From: Druceiella hillmani
Lineage: Eukaryota > Arthropoda > Insecta > Lepidoptera > Hepialidae
Length of the DNA: 64,000 nucleotides
Assembly: GCA_039881145.1 (NCBI GenBank)
Contig: JAYKKI010000006.1
Coordinates: forward strand, 7,262,501-7,326,500
Direction of reading: 5' to 3'
Position numbers and translations under genes: made by a program. Numbering within the stretch: the stretch's first letter is position 1; each line of letters opens with the position of its first letter. Of the stretch, positions 55,925 through 64,000 are shown in pieces. The notes under the pieces are model-generated. The model searched no databases, was not told where the DNA came from, and saw nothing but the letters and a program-made list of their open reading frames with translations.

Positions 55925-56190
55925 ATTATAAGTAGAGGCTGACAAGAACGAACTGACTGGTGCAAAACCAAATTCCCCAAATCTCAACTCCGTTAATTAT
56001 TTTCTGTTTGGTTATTTTAAAGGAATAGTGTTTGAGAAAGAAATCAACAGTGAAGAGGAATTGAACAGGCAATTAGAAATTAAATGCTGCAGCAAATGCA
56101 ACGAAAAATAATAAACCCTGCTCCAAGAAAAATAAGACGAAACTTTGTGTCTATAAACTTTATGAAATGTGGAAGCTTTGAAAATGGTTA
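55925..56190 (+). pseudogene. IS630/Tc1-mariner-type transposase C-terminal fragment, copy C
   Basis: Reads SPNLNSVNYFLFGYFKGIVF then EKEINSEEELNRQLEIKC, shifts frame, and goes on APRKIRRNFVSINFMKCGSF. This is the SPDLNPLDYFLWGYLK..VY region that carries the last catalytic acidic residue, here changed to Asn (SVNYF). It is from a different subfamily than copies A and B. Confidence 0.78.
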
Positions 56191-57298
56191 GCAAATTTCA
56201 CGGAGAATACTTTTTAAGTTAACCATCATTTGAAATTCTGTCTTCTACTTTTGGGAATTAACTTTTTTGCAAAATTGTCATACTGTTTATGGAACGTGAA
56301 CTGTTCATGACAGTATGTCGACCTGAACAATTTATAAGTTTAAAAAAAAATGGGTGATCTTATTGACTTTTTTCGAAAAACTACAAAATTAAAAATATTC
56401 TTTAAACTAGAAAAAGAGTAAGGCGCTTCCATAACACGCGCCTCTTACTTATACATTTTCTTACTTGTACGTGGCGCCTTTTAAAAAAAATGTAAAAAGG
56501 GCAACCACCTTTGCCGAGTATATCCATATTTTTAATTATAATTAAAATTGTGTCTAACTTTAAATTACTTTTATTTCGTTGATGTTGGAAATTAAATAAA
56601 CCATTTTTTTTTAAATTTAAATTTTTTTATTGCTTTTCAGAAGTATTTAATATTTTCCATGAAAAAACCACTTAAAGTAAAAATATGTCCGTATGAAAAT
56701 TTACATATGGTACCTAATTAATTTTCATTTATTATTTTTGACGATGTTTATGTCCGTCTACTTTACATATTTAAATCTGTGTAGGCAAATTTGAAATTTA
56801 TGTACGGTACAAGGCAATAAAAGTGATGATTTGTCTTTACCGTAAAACTATTGTTTGGTGCGGTGATCTTCGCCAAATTTTACTTTTTTTTCTTATGTTA
56901 TTTGAAAACTACCTCGTAATGGGTGCCAATGGGTAAAAGGAAAAAATATTTTTATTAACATAATTTTTGAACTACATGTTCAAATTTTTAAATGGCTTCC
57001 CAGTTCTGAGTGATACATCTTTTTTCAGCCCAAATGATCATGTTTGGGTGACGAAAATTAAAAAAATAGTGAAAAATATATTTTTGAGTTTTTTTAGAAC
57101 CTTATTCACTGTTGTAAAATGTTTCAATCAGTAAGCCTATTATTCAACTTGATTTAACAAGAAAAAATAACAATCAGGCTTAATTTGAAGTCGAAAGTGA
57201 TTTTTAAAAACATTTAAAATAGTGTCTTTATCTTGAAAACCAAGAGATTTTTATTAAGATCAAACTTTTCTGTTGGTCCATGACTCACGGGACACCTG
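56191..57298. other. AT-rich stretch ending in a transposon-like terminus
   Basis: No gene. Near 57281-57297, TGGTCCATGACTCACGGGACACC followed by (TA)n resembles a transposon end (compare GGGACACC at 26841), possibly the right end belonging to the fragment at 55.9 kb. Confidence 0.4.
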
Positions 57299-57310
57299 TG
57301 TATATATACA

Positions 57311-57354
<44 letters not shown>
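57299..57354. repeat. (TA)n microsatellite
   Basis: TA run directly after the GGGACACC terminus. No gene is seen from here to 58577. Confidence 0.95.
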
Positions 57355-57357
<3 letters not shown>

Positions 57358-58577
57358 CAATACAGATTGATATAATCTAGTATCGCCTCTGGTCGAAATT
57401 TCACTAATTGCATGTGAAATAAATAATTACATGGATTTTGTTTGTGTGAAAAATTTTAATTTTTACCTTGATGCTATGAGGAAAAACTTGGAAAAAAGCA
57501 AAAAGGAAACTTAAGAGAATTATTGATGAAAAATTAGTAAACACACACATAAAATACCTCAAAAATAAATAATAAAATTTTGAATGGTAGAATAATTTTA
57601 CAAATCAATGAGGATCAATTATAATTCCAATTGAGAGAAATAAATTGTTAGGAAGTGTATTTACCATCTCTCCCCTTTTGCTAAATGTCTTTTATCCTAT
57701 GTTCAAAAATAAAATAAACCTAAAGCCATCCAAATATTTTTCAGAAGTATTTAATATTTTCTAGATATATGTGTAACTGACCATCCATGACTTTTCGAAT
57801 ATTTGCCCCTGTAACGTATTAATCTTAATTGCAAATGCTTCCAGCATTGAGAATAGTTTTCTTTAAAATTTAAAAGATAAAGCAGAACGGGAGTGAATCC
57901 TTTTAATACTCAGAATTCTAATTTACTTATTTCGTAACATTTCAGTTAAAACTTTGAAAGTAATTGCATTTTTTGTATGAAAATTTGACAGACAATCTTG
58001 TCCCATTAACTAATTCTTCCTTTTGTGTTTAAATTTCTCTAAACTAATGTTTAGTTTATACGCTACAAACACGTGACCTAAATAACAGACATGATAATAT
58101 TCGATGTGTAAGTACAAGTTGAAATATAGATCTATGAAAAAGTAGTTACGTGTTGAAAATTAGTTCGCGAAATACTAAATTGCTCGTGGGGTCAAGCACA
58201 TACATGTAATCTTAGTGCATGCCAGTGTATGACTTCTAAATAACGGTTTGCTCATTGCTAAAAACCGTTACTATCATTAAAATATTGTCGTAATATTTGT
58301 GATGATTACATGAACATAACGTTGGTACAGAAGATCCGTAGGGATTTCAAGATTAATAAAATATTTTACATTATTTTATTAACTGTAGAATAATTAATTA
58401 TTTTATATGTAGTTCTTCAATTGTATTTAAAAAATAATAACTGACTATAACATTATGCAGTCTGCTCTTAGTAAAGTTGATATCTACAAACGAAATGAAA
58501 AAGAAAACTGACTTAGTCAAATTGAGCTAAGTTTGCCACTACAATTATGTGAATATCAAATATATAAATATGTATAT

Positions 58578-58578
58578 G

Positions 58579-58650
<72 letters not shown>
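58578..58650. repeat. (TA)n(TG)n compound microsatellite
   Basis: TA run passing into TGTGTGTG. Confidence 0.95.
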
Positions 58651-58652
<2 letters not shown>

Positions 58653-59262
58653 ACATAAGCTATATGATAAAGGATCGATTTGGTATAAAACAAGCTTTTA
58701 GTAATGTGGGTGGAATGACGCTTTATGAGCATTATAGAACCTTCTTGTTCCGAATAAAGTAGTTTCAAGTAAATAGTGAAAGAGTCTACTTAAGACATGC
58801 TATTTTTATTTGTAAATACTTCGAGAGCAGTGGCATGTAATCTTAAACGTTTAAATTATGATATCTGCCTAAGTAAACATGGGAACACTGTACCATGATT
58901 TCGACGCGCAAATAACTGGTTTAATTTTTTAAGTCATGCAATTTTTAAATTTTCCCGCTTATTAACATTTTTAATTTTTAAAATTTGGAGTTTACTGGAT
59001 AAAGACGGGTAGATTAAATATTTTGTCATATTGCTCCAGCTGTTAAAATAAGAATAACGCTACCTGGCACTTTCCTACTAACGCGGCATATCGATACTTA
59101 TCACCGTCGGGGGCTTCGCTTCTGTATTATTTGATAAGCAGATTGACCACTTGTATTTTTTCCTCTAGTATACGTATAATTTTCTACAGACGTGATTTTC
59201 ATAATGGAGTGAATCCTATCTCATTCCCACTTATCCTTACATCTCCAGTTTTACTTATTTTA

Positions 59263-59326
59263 TTGAAATATTTAACTACTCGTAAGTTGAAATATTTAAC
59301 TACTCGTAAATATTTAACTACTCGTT
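59263..59326 (+). repeat. 24-bp tandem repeat, about 2.7 units
   Basis: Units at 59263 and 59287 read TTGAAATATTTAACTACTCG plus TAAG or TAAA. A third, shortened unit (TATTTAACTACTCGTT) starts at 59311. Confidence 0.9.
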
Positions 59327-59620
59327 CATTCATCTAAGTTAAACAATATTACGCCGACGATCCATTTCCAGGTATTTCTTTCTTTAAAGCGAGGAATTTA
59401 AACACATTTTTTAAGCGAATTCGTAATTTTTCCACACATATCACTTGAAAGTCGAATGTAAGTTAAAATATTTGGCTTTGAAGACAAACTCATAATTTTC
59501 GCCATAAATATATTTAAGTTTTCTTAAAGTCGTACTGGTACTTTAATACAATACCATATATTTCTCAAACATATTACTTCAAAATGAATTGTATTTATAA
59601 TTTGTATATATTCAAAATGA

Positions 59621-59712
59621 ATATATATATATATATATATATGCTTGTGTGTGTGTGTGCGCGCGCATGTGTATGTGCGTGCGTGTGTGTCTGTGTGTCT
59701 GAATGTATGTAT
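59621..59712. repeat. (TA)n/(TG)n compound microsatellite
   Basis: TA, then TGTGTG, GCGCGC and mixed TGTGCG text. Confidence 0.9.
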
Positions 59713-60984
59713 ATTTAGTATGTGTAATCACTAAATCCTGCCACTTCCATCCGTAATAGTGCATCAGGGGTAGATTGAATTACACCTATTTTTTTCAAAC
59801 CATATCACACTATTCTGGAGTTTAAAAATTGTCGTAAGTTATTAACATCGGAATGCATGACTACATTTTTTATTTCGATAAAATTAAGAAATGTGGCAAT
59901 ATAATTAAATAAAGAAATGTGGGAATAAATATCCTCGGCGATCGATGATGAACTGGACTTTTTCAACTATCTCTTTCATTTTTAAAATTTTATAAAAAGA
60001 TAATAAAAAGAAAAGGATAAACGATAATACAATTCAGTTTTAAGGTGAATTTTAGTTCGAAGTCAAGGTTGTTGGTAATTCGTAAATAAAAATTATTGTC
60101 ATTTAAAAACGTTTAACATCCATAATTCGCCCAAATATCTAAGATTCTAAAAATACTGTCATCAATTTTTTAAATAAATTTAATAAGGTAGATTTTTTAA
60201 TATACCATTTAGATAATTTATTATTGGTTTTTTGTAATATTATTAATCTAATTTTATTTACGTTTTGGAAATAAATTTCCATGGTTTAATTAATAATTAA
60301 CATGGAAACACTCAAAACTGTCATTTAAACCGATCATATCATTCTTTATGAGAAAAGAGTTATGGGTTTTAAAGTGTGAATTGTGGTTTATTTTTATTTA
60401 ATGTGGACTTTTGCTTATCAGTGGTTTTAGCTAAATTTTTGTAATACGTTATCGAAAAAGTGAAATTAAAATACTGGCGAAACCATTAGCATGCACGCTG
60501 AGTGGTACCTGAATTGAATTCAAAATTTAAGTAAGTACAATACATTCAAAAACAAAATAATTGTAATTTTAATTATTGCTTACGTGTGCACCAATTAGTT
60601 TTAAAATACAAATATGGATTTCATGACACATCGTACAACAGCGACTTGGTAAATGAATAAATGACGAAAGGAAGCGATTGTACTGAATTATGAAGTAGCG
60701 CACATCTTTTTACTTTATTTCGTTAATTTATTAGTTATTACCGTTGTCATATTTAACGTAAGTACGATAAGGTTATTAAGGATGAAACCTACGCTTTGTT
60801 TTTTAGTTTTTTTTCAAACATGGAAATGTCGCTGTTGACATTTGTCAACTTACAGTACACGTTGTCAAACAATACTGTTCATCAGAAGGCCAAGTCTTTT
60901 CCATCATAGTACCTGACGACGTTCTATAAAATATACTCTAAAAAATTATAGGAGTTACCTTAAGTTCTTCTATTACAACCATAA
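59713..60984. other. AT-rich stretch, no gene seen
   Basis: Only chance frames; a small palindrome GTTGACATTTGTCAAC lies near 60834. Confidence 0.5.
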
Positions 60985-61176
60985 TATTTACCTAAAATTG
61001 TGGCGTCTGAGAATTTATTGTTCAGAGCTGTAAGGAATAATTTAGAGAAAAATAACATTGAGAGTATGGAATGCTTTAAAAACGATCTTGTAAATTATTT
61101 TGAGTTAAGTAGCAATATAAAGATTTTAAAATATTTTTTTCAAGAACAAGTCGAGGTTAACGACTTAAGCCAGTAA
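60985..61176 (+). other. Unassigned coding-like frame without Met, 63 codons
   Basis: It reads IVASENLLFRAVRNNLEKNN, then IESMECFKNDLVNYFELSS and IKILKYFFQEQVEVNDLSQ to a stop. Its composition is balanced with charged residues, unlike the Ile/Phe/Lys-rich chance frames around it. There is no Met start and no clear splice acceptor. It could be a last exon or a transposon scrap. No family recognised. Confidence 0.25.
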
Positions 61177-61434
61177 TATCATAGTTATCTTAACATAAAT
61201 AAATTACAATAATGGAAATCTAATTTATTGTAAAACCATTGTGAAACTATATTCTCCATCAATAGTTTTACAGTTAAGTTTTACGACAATTTCAGCTGTT
61301 GTCCTAGTAAGTTATTATTATCCCTACCTTTTTTATTGATATGCATTTAATAAAATAAAATTCCGGTATGTGTAATATTACAATTTATCAGTTAATGTGT
61401 TAAAAAATTATATTGGATAAAAAGACATTTCAAG

Positions 61435-61965
61435 GGTTGGTTTATGTGCAGTTGAATTACGTCTTATTTGTACAGATCATGTTCAATTACGTGGGGTTAG
61501 GTTGGGTTATTTTGGGTTATGTTGTGTTATGTGGGGTTTGGTTGTGTTACATTAATTTATGTTGGTTTAGTTTAGTTTATGTTGGATTGCAATAAATTAT
61601 GTTAGGATATTTTAGACTGATTCAGATCATGTCGATTTGAGCTGTGTTACATAGGGTTGAGTTTGCTTATGTTGTTGGCTGTTGTGTTTTATGTTGGGTT
61701 TGATAATGTGGGTTTATTTTGATTCAAATTATGTTGTGTTGGGTTGAGTTGTGTTGGATTATGTTAGATTGCGTTGGGTTATATTGTTTTGCGGTTTGTT
61801 AGGTTGGCTCTGGTTTCACTGTGTTGGGCTAAATTGTGTTGAGGTAATCGGATTTTGCATTGGATTATATTATATTATGTTGAGCTGGGTAGAGTTATGT
61901 TGGGTTGGGTTTTACTGGATAAGTTGAGTTTTGCTAGGTTAGGTCGGGTTAAGTTGTGTGGAAAT
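61435..61965 (+). repeat. Degenerate GGTT(A/G)TGTTGGG-type minisatellite
   Basis: About 500 bp of loosely repeated GGGTTAGGTTGGGTTAT, TTATGTTGTGTTATG and TTGGGTTATATTG text with strong G/T strand bias. It is the opposite-strand counterpart of 33563-33730. A 60-codon frame across its start is an artefact. Confidence 0.85.
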
Positions 61966-62192
61966 TTGTCGTAATTATAAAGCGTATTAATCTGTATTTA
62001 TCAAGCACATAATACCTAAACCCCAACATATTTATGTATCATATCTGAATCTGCCAATAACTAGATTAATTTTTATTTTATTCGTTATGTGTGCCATCAC
62101 GTTAAAGAACAAGGTACAATCATTCCAAAACTGTTTATTCCAAAATTGTATAGTGGTTAAGGTATTCATGATATTTTTACCTCTGAAAGATA

Positions 62193-62788
62193 TGTGCACA
62201 CGCACACGCACACACACGCATAGTCATACACGCATATATACAGGCATACACTCATCCACATGAACACACGCACACACACGCGCACACACGCACACACACA
62301 CACATACTCGCAGACGCACACCTATACGCACACGTACACGCACACGCACACGCTCACGCACGCGCTCACGCCCACGCATACGCACACACGTACACATCCA
62401 CAGGCACAACCACAAGCACGCGTACACGCACTCACACACATACCCGAGCGCACGCTCACACACACGCATGCGCAAGCACACGTGCACGCGCGCTCCCAGG
62501 AGCACGCGCGGACATGCACACACACATTAACGCACGCACATGCACACACACATTAAAAGACACAGATACAGGCACACACACACACAGACACACACACAGA
62601 CACACACAGACACACACAGACACACACAGACACACACATAGACACAGACACACACACACACATGCACGCAGGCACGTATACACTTACGGACGCACGCACG
62701 CAAGCAAAAATGCATGCACGACGAGCGCACACACGCACGCAAGCACACCCGCGCGCACGCACGCACGCACCTACGCACACACACATAT
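62193..62788. repeat. CA/CG-rich satellite
   Basis: CACACGCACACG text with a regular CACACAGACA sub-block at about 62576-62650 (about 10-bp steps). All frames here on both strands are spurious. Confidence 0.95.
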
Positions 62789-64000
62789 AATTAAAACCAA
62801 TTAACAATATATGGAAAACTTATGGCGAAAATTCGGTATCTATCTGTCCTGGTATCATCGATTCAAAATATATTACCATCATTTAATTTTATTTCCAGTG
62901 AAACTGCTTGGATTTCCAGTGAAACAGATTACTAGAATACTTTTGATTTTATTCGAAACGGAGGACGAAAGGAGGAGTAGAAATTTAAAACTGAGGTAAC
63001 GAGGTTAAATATAATGTCACATGAAAGGGCCTTATTTAGACATTTGCGCCGTGTTTACATTTTCATAATTAATATAAATTTAAAATTAAGATAACGCTTT
63101 ACATTAAAATACGATCAATTTTACAATTGTTTTAAGTTTGACTTATAAGTCATACTGTTTTAATTATATATAAAAATATACTGATATATTAGTAGAATTT
63201 CCAGCTAAATTATTTGATATATAGGTATTCGTTGAGTATTATCCTGAAAACGATACAAGTAGAATAGTACGACGAGTAATACAGACAGAACCAAATATAA
63301 AATAAATCCAAATTTGTTAGGAAATAATTGTTTAAAAAGTCATTATATATACTTGGGATTGTATCAAAACTTGAAAGAAACAATACTCTTCATATTATCG
63401 CATAGAGTGAAATTGTCATTTGAAATATACAGTGCCATATTAGTTCTCTTATTTAAATGCAAGGAAATGCAATTAATTCCGAAAGCTATGTAATAGTACG
63501 AACAAAAAATTATGTAAATGAAAAGAGTCAGGAAGTATATCACATTTTACATAATTATAAATAACTGCTTCCTAAAATGATTAGGCTGACGGCAGTGAAC
63601 GTGACAAATATTGATAACATATTTCCCAGTATTGATATATTGTAAGCAGGTGTGATTGAAGCATTTTCAGTGGCCGTTAAGTATTATCAATAAATAATAC
63701 TCGTAAACATATTGCAAGTCGTGATGTTCTAAAAACGGGAATTTCGAGGGGCGATTTCTATTTGCACTTTGATGATTTATTTTTCGTTATAAATACGTCT
63801 AATGAATTTGTGTAGAATTTGGTCCATATTGTTTACATTAATGTTATGAAAAATATTTTTTGTGTAATAGAATACTTGTTTTATAAGGTAAAATCGATTG
63901 CTCCAGAACACAAAATGGAACATTCTTTCCAAATTATCTATTGGATTGTATATTTCTAAAAGACTTAATTATAACAATAATTAACTATTATTTGTGACTA
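62789..64000. other. AT-rich end of window, no gene seen
   Basis: Nothing recognised apart from chance frames. Confidence 0.5.

Noticed and set aside
62224..62807. Cluster of overlapping frames of 75-99 codons
   Set aside because: Same cause: CA-rich satellite translated in all phases.

Overview
The window is nuclear DNA of an insect. It is strongly AT-rich and gene-poor, with spliced GT..AG introns, long (TA)n and (CA)n microsatellites, and remains of many transposon families. The order of insect cannot be fixed from this window. Several short repeats look like families I know from lepidopteran genomes, but that is from memory and was not searched.

Only one host gene is convincing: a complete four-exon gustatory receptor (7tm_7 family) on the + strand at 44647-52327. 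It joins in frame to 389 residues and ends with the insect Gr signature TYTIVLAQF in TM7. Its 4.7-kb third intron has filled with transposon debris. An IS630/Tc1-mariner-type element there is bounded by inverted repeats at 48.83 and 51.96 kb, and a non-LTR retrotransposon fragment sits inside it.

Region by region. 0.2-0.55 kb: short dispersed repeat. 1.5-2.9 kb: 5'-truncated Penelope-like element (minus strand) with a GIY-YIG endonuclease; about 530 bp downstream of its stop, on the same strand, lies a hammerhead-ribozyme-like motif. 2.9-4.4 kb: mariner and Tc1 fragments. 5.4-9.2 kb: two decayed hAT (BED/ZBED-like) transposases, one with a perfect snap-back hairpin. 13.7-15.6 kb: repeat with an internal 130-bp tandem triplication, then a hAT C-terminus. 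18.8-19.3 kb: mariner fragment. 21.2 kb: second and best-preserved hammerhead-like motif. 22.2 kb: CA-rich satellite. 24-26.9 kb: a nearly full-length DNA transposon with terminal inverted repeats and an intron-containing, decayed hAT-like transposase. 29.2-32.6 kb: two blocks of a roughly 215-bp tandem repeat. 32.7-33.05 kb: fold-back copy of the hammerhead repeat. 36.1-37.1 kb: 1-kb element with about 150-bp inverted termini. 38.6 kb: perfect 30-bp-arm hairpin. 44.6-52.3 kb: the Gr gene. 53.8-56.2 kb: more IS630/mariner-like transposase remains. 61.4-62.8 kb: a degenerate G-rich minisatellite and a CA-rich satellite.

The most interesting signal is the hammerhead-like family: one Penelope-linked copy, one solo copy and one palindromic pair. 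The conserved core, the GUC cleavage triplet, a tiny helix III with palindromic CCTAGG, and compensating or wobble pairs in stem I all point to a self-cleaving ribozyme belonging to this Penelope lineage. I saw no tRNA, rRNA or CRISPR.
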